A DNA stretch of 64,000 bases, taken from NCBI RefSeq assembly GCF_002866925.1, contig NZ_PKUQ01000016.1, positions 124,001 through 188,000 on the forward strand. The letters are read 5' to 3'. The position numbers and the translations under genes were made by a program. Of the stretch, positions 44,054 through 53,603 are shown piece by piece (positions within the stretch are counted from its first letter, which is position 1; each line of letters starts with the position of its first letter). The notes below the pieces were generated by a model. The model was not told the origin of the DNA, made no database searches, and saw only the letters and a list, made by a program, of their open reading frames with translations. The DNA is from Cohaesibacter celericrescens (GTDB lineage Bacteria; Pseudomonadota; Alphaproteobacteria; Rhizobiales; Cohaesibacteraceae).

Positions 44054-44454
44054 CATGTTGAAATGCCCGGACCGTATGGTGGTTCAGGCAACAAACGAGT
44101 GACATGTTGAAATCTTTTGCTCTTTGCCAACAAATTTGTGACGTCCGTCACATGAATGCTAAGGTAAAAGGATATTGGCGGATGTCTGCGACTTTTGCGA
44201 CTCACTTTGCGAAGGGGGCAGTGTTCAAGGCGAGACATAGGAACAAGACGTTGTCCTGATACTTGGTGCGGGTTAGCCTGTTTGATCTCAGTCTCCTTGA
44301 AATACTGCTGATAAAGCGCAGTTTGTCTCTTTTCTCTCGTGCCCAATTGTCTGAACCTTGGGAAATGACGGGATTTTGGTAATTGAGAACAGAAGGCTCG
44401 GGCCCGATCATCTTGGGCGTCTTTTCTGTTCGCCACAGCAACGGGCTATGTTCA
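44054..44454. other. Intergenic region between hda and ppk
   Basis: No gene is seen in these 401 bases. A 14-base direct repeat TGACATGTTGAAAT occurs at 44051-44064 and 44100-44113. A perfect palindrome TGTGA-N6-TCACA lies at 44137-44152. These suggest regulation of ppk-ppx. Confidence 0.6.
44137..44152. promoter_or_regulatory. CRP/FNR-type palindrome upstream of ppk
   Basis: TGTGACGTCCGTCACA has perfect 7-bp arms around a TC centre and fits the TGTGA-N6-TCACA consensus of cAMP receptor protein sites in E. coli. It lies about 300 bases before the ppk start. Which CRP/FNR-family protein of this organism would bind is unknown. Confidence 0.5.
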
Positions 44455-46722
44455 ATGTCTGATACTAACGACACTCCTTCTTCCTTCGACCCAGAACAAC
44501 AGGGTTCCGATCATAATGCTGACGCTGGGCAGGTAAGCTCTATGATTGACGATGTGGATGAGTTTATTCCCACAGAAGAAGAAATCGAAGCGTTGATGCG
44601 CAGCCCCGGGCGGTTCGTTAATCGGGAATTATCTTGGCTCGGGTTTAATTCTCGTGTTTTGGAAGAGACAGAAAATCCCGGTCACCCTCTTTTAGAGCGA
44701 CTGCGCTTTCTGTCCATTTCGGCCAGCAATCTCAATGAATTTTTTATGGTACGTGTGGCCGGTTTGAAAGGCCAACAGCGAGCAGGCATTATGTCTGTGA
44801 GCGCCGATGGGTTGGATCCCAGTCAACAGCTTGTCAAAATCAACGCCGAAGCGACTGCGCTGGTGGACCGCCAACAACAAGGCTATCGTGCGCTGCGTAC
44901 TGAATTGGAAAAAAAGAAGATTTTCCTGATTGAGCCTGAGAATTTAACGGAACTGGATATGGAGGTTCTGGAGACCATATACCTCGAAAGTATTTTCCCC
45001 GTTCTTACACCTTTGGCCGTTGATCCTGCGCATCCGTTCCCGTTCATTCCAAATCTGGGTTTCTCGCTGGCGCTTAATCTTAAAAGTGTCGGGGATCGCG
45101 ATGATCTGACAGCAATTGTGCGCATGCCGCATACGCTTGATCGGTTCATCACGTTGCCAAACAATCCAGGTCAAGAAGGTAGTCATCGTAGCATTCGCCT
45201 TGAGCAGGTTGTGGCCCTGTTTATTGACCGCATTTTTCCAAGTTATCGCGTTTTGGATTTGGGTGCTTTTCGGGTTATTCGCGATTCTGATATCGAGATC
45301 GAAGAGGAAGCAGAAGATCTGGTGCGCCACTTCGAAACGGCCCTAAAGCGCAGGCGTCGAGGCTCGGTCATTCGCCTTGAAATCGAAGCCAGTACGGCAC
45401 CTGCCTTGCGCGATTTCGTTGTCGGTGCGGTTCAGGTCGAAGATGATGAGATGGTCGAGATTGATGGCCCCTTGGCATTGAATGATCTGTCTGAATTGGT
45501 CGATATCGACCGTCCAGAATTGAAATTCAAACGCAACAAGCCTCGATTCCCAGAGCGTATTCGTGAGCATAATGGGGATTGTTTTGCAGCGATCAAGGAG
45601 AAGGATCTTATTGTCCATCATCCTTATGAGAGTTTTGATGTGGTGGCTCAGTATCTGATCCAAGCAGCACGTGATCCTGACGTGATGGCCATCAAACAGA
45701 CCCTTTATCGGACATCAAAAAATTCACCTATCATTCGGGCGTTGGTTGAAGCGGCTGAGTCTGGCAAATCCGTTACCGCACTGGTTGAGCTCAAGGCACG
45801 GTTTGACGAAGAGGCCAATATTGGTTGGGCGCGTGATTTGGAACGGGCCGGTGTGCAGGTGGTATTCGGTTTCATCGAGTTGAAAACACACGCAAAACTA
45901 TCAATGGTGGTGCGTCGGGAAGATGGCAAACTGGTGACTTATTGCCATATAGGTACGGGTAATTACCATCCTATCACGGCCAAAATCTATACCGATCTGA
46001 GCTTCTTTACTGCTGATGAAGAAGTGGCGATGGATGTTGCTCGGGTGTTTAATTTCATCACTGGTTATGCCGAGCCAGATCATCTCAAGCATTTGCTTGT
46101 ATCGCCATACACCATGCGCAGCACAATGATTGATTATATCGAACGGGAAATCGAACATGTGAAGCAGGGGCGTCCCGGTCGGATCTGGTGCAAGGCCAAC
46201 TCGTTGGTGGACCCACAGCTAATTGATGCTTTTTATCGCGCCAGTCAGGCCGGTGTGAAAATCGACTTGGTGATTCGTGGTATTTGCTGCTTGCGGCCAC
46301 AATTGCCCGGCCTTTCCAGCAATATCCGCGTTAAATCAATTGTTGGCCGGTTCCTTGAGCATTCGCGAATTATTTGTTACGGCAATGGCAAAGAATTGCC
46401 CAATCCGGGTGCCGTGATCTATATGGGTTCGGCTGATTTGATGCCGCGCAATCTTGATCGCCGTTGTGAGACATATACTCCGATCAGAAACCCAACGGTT
46501 CATGCTCAGATTCTCGATCAAATTATGGTCGCCAACCTGATGGATAATCAGCAAAGTTGGGAAATTCTCCCCGATGGTTCCTCACGGAGGATTCGGGCCG
46601 CCGAGGGCGAGGAGCCGTTCAACGCCCATAAATTCTTTATGACCAATCCGAGTCTTTCGGGTAGAGGTGACTCCCTAGAAAATGACGCACCAAGAGCATT
46701 CACAGACCGCGTCCAACGATAA
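44455..46722 (+). CDS. ppk: Polyphosphate kinase 1
   Basis: PPK1 makes polyphosphate from ATP. This 755-aa protein has the N-terminal domain ([33 protein letters not shown]), the tunnel domain, and two phospholipase D-like catalytic domains. The autophosphorylated histidine is probably H479 in [18 protein letters not shown], followed by [18 protein letters not shown]. The start at 44455 is chosen because the sequence before it is unlike the family; the RBS is weak. The first 55 residues are a variable acidic extension. It overlaps ppx by 41 bases, a conserved functional pair. Confidence 0.96.
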   Translation: MSDTNDTPSSFDPEQQGSDHNADAGQVSSMIDDVDEFIPTEEEIEALMRSPGRFVNRELSWLGFNSRVLEETENPGHPLLERLRFLSISASNLNEFFMVRVAGLKGQQRAGIMSVSADGLDPSQQLVKINAEATALVDRQQQGYRALRTELEKKKIFLIEPENLTELDMEVLETIYLESIFPVLTPLAVDPAHPFPFIPNLGFSLALNLKSVGDRDDLTAIVRMPHTLDRFITLPNNPGQEGSHRSIRLEQVVALFIDRIFPSYRVLDLGAFRVIRDSDIEIEEEAEDLVRHFETALKRRRRGSVIRLEIEASTAPALRDFVVGAVQVEDDEMVEIDGPLALNDLSELVDIDRPELKFKRNKPRFPERIREHNGDCFAAIKEKDLIVHHPYESFDVVAQYLIQAARDPDVMAIKQTLYRTSKNSPIIRALVEAAESGKSVTALVELKARFDEEANIGWARDLERAGVQVVFGFIELKTHAKLSMVVRREDGKLVTYCHIGTGNYHPITAKIYTDLSFFTADEEVAMDVARVFNFITGYAEPDHLKHLLVSPYTMRSTMIDYIEREIEHVKQGRPGRIWCKANSLVDPQLIDAFYRASQAGVKIDLVIRGICCLRPQLPGLSSNIRVKSIVGRFLEHSRIICYGNGKELPNPGAVIYMGSADLMPRNLDRRCETYTPIRNPTVHAQILDQIMVANLMDNQQSWEILPDGSSRRIRAAEGEEPFNAHKFFMTNPSLSGRGDSLENDAPRAFTDRVQR

Positions 46723-48235
46723 AAACTTGTTGGATAAGTTTAAGAATCAAGGTCGGATCGAAGGGTCCGCCCCTATAGCTGTTATTGATATCGGGTCAAA
46801 TTCCGTGCGCCTCGTCATGTATGAGCGCGAAGCGCGGGCTCCGGTGCCAATGTATAACGAAAAGCATCTATGTGGTCTGGGGCGCGGCGTTGCCAACACC
46901 GGAAAACTGGACAAAAGAGCCGTGGATGCTGCCTTTTCGGCGTTGCGTCGATTTCGGTTTCTAATCGACCATGCTGGTGTCGGAAATCTGAACATCCTCG
47001 CGACCGCTGCCGCTCGTGAGGCCAGCAACGGGGCGATTTTCCTAGAGGAAGTCGAAAAAATCTGCGGCTGTAAGCCTCTGGTTTTGTCTGGCGAACAAGA
47101 AGCCCAGAAGTCGGCTATGGGCATTGTCTCATCAATGCTGGAGCCTGACGGGATCGTTGGCGATCTGGGCGGTGGAAGCCTCGAATTGATTTCTGTCGAT
47201 GGGGCGAAGCTGGGTGAGGGGGCAACCTATCCGCTGGGTGGCCTGCGCATTCAGGATAGCTCTAAAGGCTCGGTAAAACAGGCGATGAAGATTGCCAAAA
47301 GTGAACTTGAATCTTCCGTTCAGCTTGATCAATTGGAAGGCAAAGCATTCTACGCCGTGGGTGGGACATGGCGTGCGTTTGGCAAGCTGCATATGGCGTC
47401 AATCGGCTATCCACTCAATGTGATGCACCATTATGAGATTGAATCTGAAGAGGCGCTCGAATTTTGTCGTCAATGTATGCGCGGCGATATTGCTGATTTT
47501 GCGGGCATCGGGGCTGTTTCCAAAGCCCGCCGAGGGCTGCTCCCCTTTGGAGCAGCCGTTCTGCATGAAGTGATCAGGCGGGGCAAACCCAAACAAGTGG
47601 TGATTTCTTCACTCGGTGTCCGTGAAGGGCATCTGTATGACCTTTTGCCTGATGACATTCGTGCCGAAGATCCGTTGATTTCCGCTTGTGAGGAATTGTG
47701 CATTTTGCGCTCTCGCTCTCCGCGTTATGCCCATGAATTGGCCGATTGGCTCGATGGGGTTTATAATGCGTTGGAAGTGCAGGAAAGCGCCTATGAAAAA
47801 CGGCTGAGACGCGCCGCTTGTTTGTTGGCCGATATCGGTTGGCGTGCGCACCCTGACTATCGCGGAACACAAAGTCTGAATATCATCGCGCATGGGTCTT
47901 TTATCGGCATCGATCATCCGGGGCGGGCCTATTTGGCGATGGCCAATTATTTCCGGCATGAAGGGTTGTCGGGCGCCAATATGAGTCTGCGTATGCGCGA
48001 TGTCAGCAATTTGCATTTGCGTTCTTTGGCGCGCATTACAGGGGCCGCCTTACGGTTGGCGCATGTGGCTGTCGGGGAATTGCCCGGTATCTTGCCGCGC
48101 TTGAAAGTCAGCTTGGAAGACGATGTTGCGACCATGGCCATTCCGGACAATCTAAAGATGCTCAAACATGCAAAATTTGAGCGCCGTTTTTCTAATTTTG
48201 TCCGATTGCTTGGCTATGATTCGCGTATTATTTGA
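46682..48235 (+). CDS. ppx: Exopolyphosphatase / guanosine pentaphosphatase family
   Basis: Ppx removes terminal phosphates from polyphosphate; family members also hydrolyse pppGpp. The actin-like fold shows phosphate loop 1 [41 protein letters not shown] and phosphate loop 2 [10 protein letters not shown]. The protein is 517 aa. Its first 13 codons overlap the end of ppk in another frame, which implies translational coupling. It is followed 42 bases later by an unknown gene on the same strand. Confidence 0.95.
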   Translation: MTHQEHSQTASNDKNLLDKFKNQGRIEGSAPIAVIDIGSNSVRLVMYEREARAPVPMYNEKHLCGLGRGVANTGKLDKRAVDAAFSALRRFRFLIDHAGVGNLNILATAAAREASNGAIFLEEVEKICGCKPLVLSGEQEAQKSAMGIVSSMLEPDGIVGDLGGGSLELISVDGAKLGEGATYPLGGLRIQDSSKGSVKQAMKIAKSELESSVQLDQLEGKAFYAVGGTWRAFGKLHMASIGYPLNVMHHYEIESEEALEFCRQCMRGDIADFAGIGAVSKARRGLLPFGAAVLHEVIRRGKPKQVVISSLGVREGHLYDLLPDDIRAEDPLISACEELCILRSRSPRYAHELADWLDGVYNALEVQESAYEKRLRRAACLLADIGWRAHPDYRGTQSLNIIAHGSFIGIDHPGRAYLAMANYFRHEGLSGANMSLRMRDVSNLHLRSLARITGAALRLAHVAVGELPGILPRLKVSLEDDVATMAIPDNLKMLKHAKFERRFSNFVRLLGYDSRII

Positions 48236-48277
48236 AGCAAGACTTTCCATCGGCGCATTTATGGAGCCCAACAAAGA

Positions 48278-48979
48278 ATGACAATTGGCGCGGACAACCA
48301 TTATGAATGGATCGTTGTGCATGGTGACGCACAGCGTGAAAACAGCGAGGGTCTCCAGTCGGCTCTTGTTGAACAATGCTACAGTGACCGTGAGCCATAT
48401 GGAGAGTATATTCTATATGCCGCCGGTGATAGCGGAGCGGTTTCCGAAGGGCAGATTTCGGTTCTGAATTATGCCTATTTGGCGGAAGTGCGGGTGACCT
48501 TTGAGCCCGATCTTGTGGCGGAAGGCATCAGTGATATTGGCTGGTGTCTTCAGGATCATGAAGAGCAGGGCGATGCCTTTGTCAAAGAGATTTGGCCTAG
48601 TTGGCAGGATGCCTCATTGAATGATGTTGCCAATACAATCTTCCCGCCTGACCAAGATTTTGTTATGGCTAGAAGCGTGCTGTCTGTAAGTGATGATCAC
48701 GCGTCTTGGGTGGAAGTAACCCGGGTCGAAGCTCATCAACCCACTGAAATGGCTTTAACATTTTGTCGGGTGGAACAGGATCGACTGTTGGAAATCAAGG
48801 CCGTTTTGAAGGACCCTGATGTGCCTGTATGGGTGCTGTCAGACATGTGGAATGCGCTAGTTATGCGTTTCCAGAACCTATCCTATGAGAAACTCACCGG
48901 TGCCAACCGAATTGAGCCTGATGTTGATATGGAAGAGTTTGATATCGACCTGATCGGGGATGTCGCAGGCGAGGCCTAA
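48278..48979 (+). CDS. Conserved-looking protein of unknown function downstream of ppx
   Basis: I do not recognise this 233-aa protein. It is soluble, acidic and without a signal peptide or membrane helix. Features are paired HYEWIVVHGDAQRENSEG and QDHEEQGDAFVKEIWPSW segments, aromatic-rich beta-type stretches and a strongly acidic tail (PDVDMEEFDIDLIGDV). GGAG lies 11 bases before the ATG. It begins 42 bases after ppx and probably belongs to the ppk-ppx transcript. Codon use looks like that of its neighbours, so recent transfer is not indicated. The reading frame is well supported by length and RBS; the function is open. Confidence 0.75.
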   Translation: MTIGADNHYEWIVVHGDAQRENSEGLQSALVEQCYSDREPYGEYILYAAGDSGAVSEGQISVLNYAYLAEVRVTFEPDLVAEGISDIGWCLQDHEEQGDAFVKEIWPSWQDASLNDVANTIFPPDQDFVMARSVLSVSDDHASWVEVTRVEAHQPTEMALTFCRVEQDRLLEIKAVLKDPDVPVWVLSDMWNALVMRFQNLSYEKLTGANRIEPDVDMEEFDIDLIGDVAGEA

Positions 48980-49093
48980 TCAAGAAAGACACAGTTTGTA
49001 GCGCAAGCCAACTTACCGGATGTGTTGTAAGGGCGAGCGTGCGCGGCAGTGCCTTCGTTTACTCCACTGTAGTCAATGACCGCTTCTAGCCCG

Positions 49094-49123
49094 TTGTACT
49101 TCTATTGAATAACCGGTAATAAT
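49094..49123 (+). promoter_or_regulatory. Candidate promoter of the gdx riboswitch transcript
   Basis: TTGTAC (49094-49099) and AATAAT (49118-49123) are 18 bases apart. The predicted start near 49130 lies just before riboswitch hairpin 1, as expected for a short riboswitch leader. Confidence 0.45.
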
Positions 49124-49136
49124 CACAGAATGCCCA

Positions 49137-49196
49137 GTCTGGACGACCTGACACTACATGGGCTTGCCGGGACGACCCGATACTATGGAGGTCGAG
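49137..49196 (+). promoter_or_regulatory. Guanidine-II (mini-ykkC) riboswitch
   Basis: Two hairpins each show the class hallmark, an ACGR tetraloop closed by G-C pairs. Hairpin 1 is GTC-T-GG-ACGA-CC-T-GAC (49137-49152); hairpin 2 is CGGG-ACGA-CCCG (49168-49179), with a 15-base linker. The Shine-Dalgarno GGAGG (49187-49191) follows and ATG is at 49197. CGACCT in hairpin 1 (49144-49149) is complementary to AGGTCG (49189-49194), which includes the SD, so the unbound RNA could hide the ribosome site and guanidine would free it. The downstream SMR gene is the usual target of this class. Confidence 0.87.
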
Positions 49197-49514
49197 ATGG
49201 CGTGGATCACACTTTTGATCGCAGGTCTATTGGAAACAGCCTGGGCTGCCGGGCTAAAGTCCCTTTCCGAAAACTTCAGATTTAGTTTAATCATTGCCAC
49301 GGTGGCTTTGATGCTCGCCAGTCTTGGAGCATTGTATTGGTCGATGCGGACCTTGCCTTTAGGGATCGCATATCCAATTTGGACGGGCATTGGATCTGTC
49401 GGATCCGTTGTCATCGGGATTACTGTATTCAAGCAAAATATCGGCGTCTTGGGCATTGCTGGAGTGGCCTGCCTCATCATCGGCATGGTGCTGATTAGCC
49501 TTGAAACTCATTAA
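49197..49514 (+). CDS. gdx: SMR family guanidinium exporter (Gdx/SugE)
   Basis: Gdx proteins swap guanidinium for protons across the inner membrane as dual-topology dimers. This 105-aa protein has four helices, the essential glutamate in AGLLETAWAAGLK (E13) and the GLK pattern of the SugE/Gdx branch rather than the EmrE branch. AYPIWTGIGSVGSVVIGITVF is the family helix 3. The ATG at 49197 has GGAGG 5 bases upstream and follows the guanidine-II riboswitch, which strongly supports guanidinium as substrate. An in-frame upstream start at 49158 would run through the riboswitch and is rejected. Confidence 0.93.
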   Translation: MAWITLLIAGLLETAWAAGLKSLSENFRFSLIIATVALMLASLGALYWSMRTLPLGIAYPIWTGIGSVGSVVIGITVFKQNIGVLGIAGVACLIIGMVLISLETH

Positions 49515-49531
49515 GAACAGAGAGAAAACCA

Positions 49532-49930
49532 ATGGTAGGTGAGACAAATTTAGACAAACTCCTCGGCAGCATGGCGGCGGAACTTGTAGACGGCGTGTAT
49601 GTGTTTGCGACTGTTTCCGATGGTTCGGTGCCAGTTGGGGTTCGTCCGAGAATGCTTTTTCACGAAGCCGAAGGAATGACACTCATTTTGCTGAAAGAAG
49701 AAGCTGAAGCGAATAATCTCGCTTATGAGTTTCCCTGTCGCATGATCACCTTAAATATCCACTCATCACTTGAGGCTGTCGGGTTTCTGGCGCGGATTAC
49801 ATCGGCTCTCGCGAAACATGATATGGGGGTGAATCCTGTTTCAGGTTTTTTTCATGATCATCTTTTTGTGCCTGATGGCAGAGAAATGGATGCGATCAAC
49901 GTGCTCAAAGAATTCACGGCTAAAGCCTGA
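49532..49930 (+). CDS. ACT domain-containing protein
   Basis: This 132-aa protein resembles the small stand-alone ACT proteins (two consecutive ACT-like folds; PF10000-type): VYVFATVSDGSVPVGVRPRMLFHE at the N-terminus and MITLNIHSSLEAVGFLARITSALAKHDMGVNPVSGFFHDHLFV at the C-terminus. ACT domains bind amino acids or other small ligands. It starts 17 bases after gdx with no terminator between, so it should be read from the same guanidine-controlled mRNA. A role in guanidine biology is inference only. It is convergent with rnd. Confidence 0.85.
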   Translation: MVGETNLDKLLGSMAAELVDGVYVFATVSDGSVPVGVRPRMLFHEAEGMTLILLKEEAEANNLAYEFPCRMITLNIHSSLEAVGFLARITSALAKHDMGVNPVSGFFHDHLFVPDGREMDAINVLKEFTAKA

Positions 49931-50032
49931 TTGCTGAAATGTCGCTTGGTTTGCATTGCTGCTGCTGGAGCTAACACAGCATTCGTCATTATGGGCTCCA
50001 AGCAGGCATTGCCTAGGGATTGATCGCACATC

Positions 50033-50068
50033 CTATAAGGGGCAACCGGTTGTTTGCCCCATTTATAG
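50033..50068. terminator. Inverted repeat between the ACT-protein gene and rnd
   Basis: CTATAA-GGGGCAA (50033-50045) pairs with TTGCCCC (50054-50060) and TTATAG (50063-50068), leaving a 2-nt bulge and an 8-nt loop. No T-run follows on either side, so it may be a weak or Rho-assisted terminator between convergent genes. Confidence 0.45.
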
Positions 50069-50088
50069 CTCTTGAATGATCTGCAGTC

Positions 50089-51321
50089 TCAGCCCTGACT
50101 TGTGCCGTTTTGGCTGACGCGCGGCTTTTTGCGACGCTTGGCAGCTTGCTTTTTTTCCGGAATTTCGGGTGCTTCGCATTCGATGGTTGCGACGCGCTTG
50201 CCCTCAAGGCGCAAAGCCATTTCGCCCGTTTTTACCTTGATCGCATATTGGCCAAACAACTCGCGGCGCCAGCCTTTGAGGGCTGCAACATCCGCGTCAT
50301 CATCGCACGCTATTTTCTCCAGATCATCAACGGTGGCGATGACCTTGGCAGCGACACCGTGACGCTCTGATGTTAGCTTCAGCAAGACCTTCATGAGATC
50401 AACTGCAGCACCGGAACCTTCTGGCTGAGTTTTGCCTTTTGGCACGTCAGGCAGGTCTTCCACCGGAATTTTTGCCACTTTTTGCATGACTTGCAGCAGG
50501 TCGTGACCAGACTTTGAGCGTTCATAGCCTTTTGACGTTGACCGCAAAGCGCTTAGCGCCTCTTGCGTCTGGGGTTGCTGGATCGCCAGCTCAAAGATCG
50601 CTTCGTCTTTCAAAACGCGGTTGCGTGGTACATCGCGCGCCTGTGCTTCGCTCTCGCGCCATGCTGCCAATTCTTTCAGAGCTGCAAATTCCTTTGGCTT
50701 ACGGATACGCAGTTTCATGCGCTTCCATGCTCTGGATGGCTCTGTGTAATAGGTTTCCGGAGAGGTCAGGATTTCCATTTCCTCTTGAACCCATTCACTG
50801 CGCTTTTGCTCTTCCAGATTGGCGCGCAAAGCATGATAGACATCACGCAAGTGGGTCACATCGGCGAGTGCATAGGTCAGCTGTTTTTCGGTCAGCGGGC
50901 GGCGCGACCAGTCAGTGTATCGATGAGACTTATCCAATCGTGCACCGGTCAGGCGCATAACCAGCTGGTCATAGGAAATAGAATCACCAAAGCCGCAGAC
51001 CATCGCAGCCACTTGACTGTCAAACATCGGGGCGGGAATAAGATTGCCCAAGTGATAGATGATCTCGATGTCTTGACGTCCGGCATGAAACACTTTGACG
51101 ATACTTGTATCGGCCATCAGTGCAAAAAAGGGCGCTAAATCCAGCCCTTCTGCCAGTGGATCAATCAACACGGCATCATCCGGCCCTGCCATTTGGATGA
51201 GGCAGAGCTTGGGCCAATAAGTGGTCTCGCGCAGGAATTCCGTATCCACGGTTACATACGGATGGTCGGCGAAATGTGTGCAGGCTTCTGCCAGTTCGGC
51301 AGTGGTCGTAATTGTTTTCAT
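50089..51321 (-). CDS. rnd: Ribonuclease D
   Basis: RNase D is a 3'-5' exoribonuclease for tRNA maturation. The DEDDy residues are visible in VTVDTEFLRETTYWPKL, VFHAGRQDIEII and YTDWSRRPLTEKQLTYALADVTHL. HRDC-type domains follow, and the tail ends in a basic KKQAAKRRKKPR stretch. The 410-aa form starts at 51321, which matches the family N-terminus; an ATG 20 codons upstream adds unrelated sequence. The RBS is weak. It is divergent from aspS, a frequent Rhizobiales arrangement. Confidence 0.94.
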   Translation of the reverse strand: MKTITTTAELAEACTHFADHPYVTVDTEFLRETTYWPKLCLIQMAGPDDAVLIDPLAEGLDLAPFFALMADTSIVKVFHAGRQDIEIIYHLGNLIPAPMFDSQVAAMVCGFGDSISYDQLVMRLTGARLDKSHRYTDWSRRPLTEKQLTYALADVTHLRDVYHALRANLEEQKRSEWVQEEMEILTSPETYYTEPSRAWKRMKLRIRKPKEFAALKELAAWRESEAQARDVPRNRVLKDEAIFELAIQQPQTQEALSALRSTSKGYERSKSGHDLLQVMQKVAKIPVEDLPDVPKGKTQPEGSGAAVDLMKVLLKLTSERHGVAAKVIATVDDLEKIACDDDADVAALKGWRRELFGQYAIKVKTGEMALRLEGKRVATIECEAPEIPEKKQAAKRRKKPRVSQNGTSQG

Positions 51322-51724
51322 TGCGTAAAAGCTTATATAGAACAATTCTCGTCTTGTCGCCCACTCTTTATAACATTGCATAATAGATGGGGACTTTATT
51401 GTTTGTACCGGTATAATTACTTGATAATTTGGCCTTTCGCTTTGTCAGATGTCAATAAGGGACAAGACCTTGGTGTTTTGAGCATATGTGCAAGGAAATT
51501 GCCTACATTTTTGCTGTGCGGCTTGACTATCGGGCATTGTGGATGCAGGGTCCGGCCAGATTATCGAAGGGGCTTTTAATCTGCGCCCTTTTGTCGTTGA
51601 AACCGAAGGAATTGCCCTTTATTAAGGGCTAATCGACCATTCGGTCCAAGTTTTCAAATCGGGATGAAATAGCTGCGATCTCATAGGAGCGCAGGGTTCA
51701 TTCTCAAGCATCAGGGTTCTATTC
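51322..51724. other. Divergent intergenic region between rnd and aspS
   Basis: No gene is supported in these 403 bases. A TATAAT box at 51411-51416 and TTGACT near 51522 are promoter-like, but neither has a good partner at the right distance. Confidence 0.45.
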
Positions 51725-53509
51725 ATGCATCCTTATCGCAGCCATACGTGTGGCGATCTTCGCGAAAGCCATGTAGGCGAAACGGTTCGTTTGTCCGGTT
51801 GGGTACACCGGGTTCGTGACCATGGTGGTCTTCTCTTTATCGATTTGCGCGACCAATATGGCCTGACCCAAGTCGTGGCCGATCCTGATTCTCCAGCTTT
51901 TGCCGATGCTGAAAAAGTGCGTGGCGAATGGTGCATCATGATCGAAGGCGAGGTAAAAGCCCGCACAGAGGAGACCATCAATGATGGGCTTCCTACCGGT
52001 CGTATTGAAATCTTCATAAACAAGCTGGATGTTCTGGGCGCTTCTAAAGAATTGCCGATGCCGGTGTTTGGGGAACCAGATTATCCTGAAGATATTCGTC
52101 TAAAATACCGCTTCCTTGATTTGCGCCGCGAAACCATGCACGCAAATATGATCAAGCGCACCCAGATCATCACTGCTGCGCGTCGCCGCATGAATGAAAT
52201 TGGGTTTAACGAGTTTCAGACCCCCATTTTGGCGGCGTCGTCTCCGGAAGGTGCGCGGGACTATCTCGTGCCATCTCGCATCCACCCGGGCAAATTCTAC
52301 GCTTTGCCGCAAGCACCACAACAATTCAAGCAACTGTTGATGATTGCGGGTTTCGATAAATATTTTCAGGTCGCACCGTGTTTCCGCGATGAAGATCCGC
52401 GCGCAGATCGCCTGCCTGGTGAATTTTATCAGCTCGATTTGGAAATGAGCTTTGTTGAGCAAGAAGATGTGCTGAGAACCATGGAACCGGTTATCCGTGG
52501 CTTGTTTGAAGAATTTGCTGACGGCAAACCCGTTACGCAGACCTTCACGCGCATCCCTTATGCGGAATCCCTGCGTAAATATGGCTCAGACAAACCTGAT
52601 CTGCGTATTCCGATTGAGATGCAAGATGTTTCAGATCATTTCCGAGGCTCTGGCTTCAAGATTTTTGCGCGTATGCTCGAAGACGAACAGAATGAAGTGT
52701 GGGCCGTACCGGCAAAAACCGGTGGGCAGCGCACATTCTGTGACCGGATGAACAGCTGGGCGCAGGGCGAAGGTCAGCCGGGTCTGGGCTATATTTTCTG
52801 GCGCAAAGCAGAAGACGGCACTCTGGAAGGCGCAGGTCCACTTGCTAAGAATATTGGCCCAGAACGCACAGAAGCAGTCCGCACCCAGCTTGGTCTGGAT
52901 GCAGGAGATGCTTGTTTCTTTGTCGCAGGTGATCCCAAAAAATTCTATGACTTTGCTGGCAAAGCGCGTGTGCGTGCCGGTGAAGAACTGAATTTGATTG
53001 ACCGTGATCGCTTTGAATTGTGCTGGATCGTCGACTTCCCGATGTATGAGTGGAATGCTGACGAAGAAAAAGTTGATTTCTGCCATAATCCGTTTTCCAT
53101 GCCAGAAGGTGGGCTCGAAGGATTGGAGAATACCGATCCTCTCGAGTTGAATGCGGCTCAGTATGACATCGTCTGCAATGGCTTCGAAATCGGCTCTGGC
53201 GCCATTCGTAACCACAAACCGGAAGTCATGAAGAAGGCTTTCGAAATTGCCGGTTATTCTGAAGATGTCTTGATCGAGCGGTTCGGTGGTATGTATCGTG
53301 CGTTCCAGTATGGCGCGCCTCCCCATGGTGGTATGGCCGCAGGTCTGGATCGGATTGTGATGCTTCTGTGTGGTACGCCAAACTTGCGCGAGATTACTTT
53401 GTTCCCAATGAACCAGCAGGCCGAAGACTTGCTGATGGGTGCGCCAAGCGAAGCCACGAACCAACAATTGCGTGACTTGCACCTGCGTCTTAATCTCCCA
53501 CAGAAATAA
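51725..53509 (+). CDS. aspS: Aspartyl-tRNA synthetase
   Basis: AspS charges tRNA-Asp (and perhaps tRNA-Asn in non-discriminating forms). The N-terminal OB-fold anticodon domain carries [19 protein letters not shown]; class II motif 2 is in [12 protein letters not shown] and motif 3 in [16 protein letters not shown]. The bacterial GAD insertion domain is present, and 594 aa is the standard length. AGGG lies 9 bases upstream. Whether it is discriminating cannot be told here. A strong hairpin follows at 53538-53566. Confidence 0.97.
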   Translation: MHPYRSHTCGDLRESHVGETVRLSGWVHRVRDHGGLLFIDLRDQYGLTQVVADPDSPAFADAEKVRGEWCIMIEGEVKARTEETINDGLPTGRIEIFINKLDVLGASKELPMPVFGEPDYPEDIRLKYRFLDLRRETMHANMIKRTQIITAARRRMNEIGFNEFQTPILAASSPEGARDYLVPSRIHPGKFYALPQAPQQFKQLLMIAGFDKYFQVAPCFRDEDPRADRLPGEFYQLDLEMSFVEQEDVLRTMEPVIRGLFEEFADGKPVTQTFTRIPYAESLRKYGSDKPDLRIPIEMQDVSDHFRGSGFKIFARMLEDEQNEVWAVPAKTGGQRTFCDRMNSWAQGEGQPGLGYIFWRKAEDGTLEGAGPLAKNIGPERTEAVRTQLGLDAGDACFFVAGDPKKFYDFAGKARVRAGEELNLIDRDRFELCWIVDFPMYEWNADEEKVDFCHNPFSMPEGGLEGLENTDPLELNAAQYDIVCNGFEIGSGAIRNHKPEVMKKAFEIAGYSEDVLIERFGGMYRAFQYGAPPHGGMAAGLDRIVMLLCGTPNLREITLFPMNQQAEDLLMGAPSEATNQQLRDLHLRLNLPQK

Positions 53510-53537
53510 AGTCTTGCAGAGCGTTGATATAAATAAA

Positions 53538-53572
53538 GAAAGGGCAGCTCATCGAGCTGCCCTTTCTGTTTT
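53538..53572. terminator. Bidirectional terminator between aspS and the secreted orphan
   Basis: GAAAGGGCAGCTC (53538-53550) pairs perfectly with GAGCTGCCCTTTC (53554-53566), a 13-bp stem with a 3-nt loop, followed by TGTTTTCTT. Confidence 0.88.
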
Positions 53573-53603
53573 CTTATTTGAATGAATAACTGAACGTCAG
53601 TTA

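Noticed and set aside
49158..49196. Upstream start for gdx
   Set aside because: It would translate riboswitch hairpin 2; the ATG at 49197 has GGAGG at 5 bases and gives the family N-terminus.
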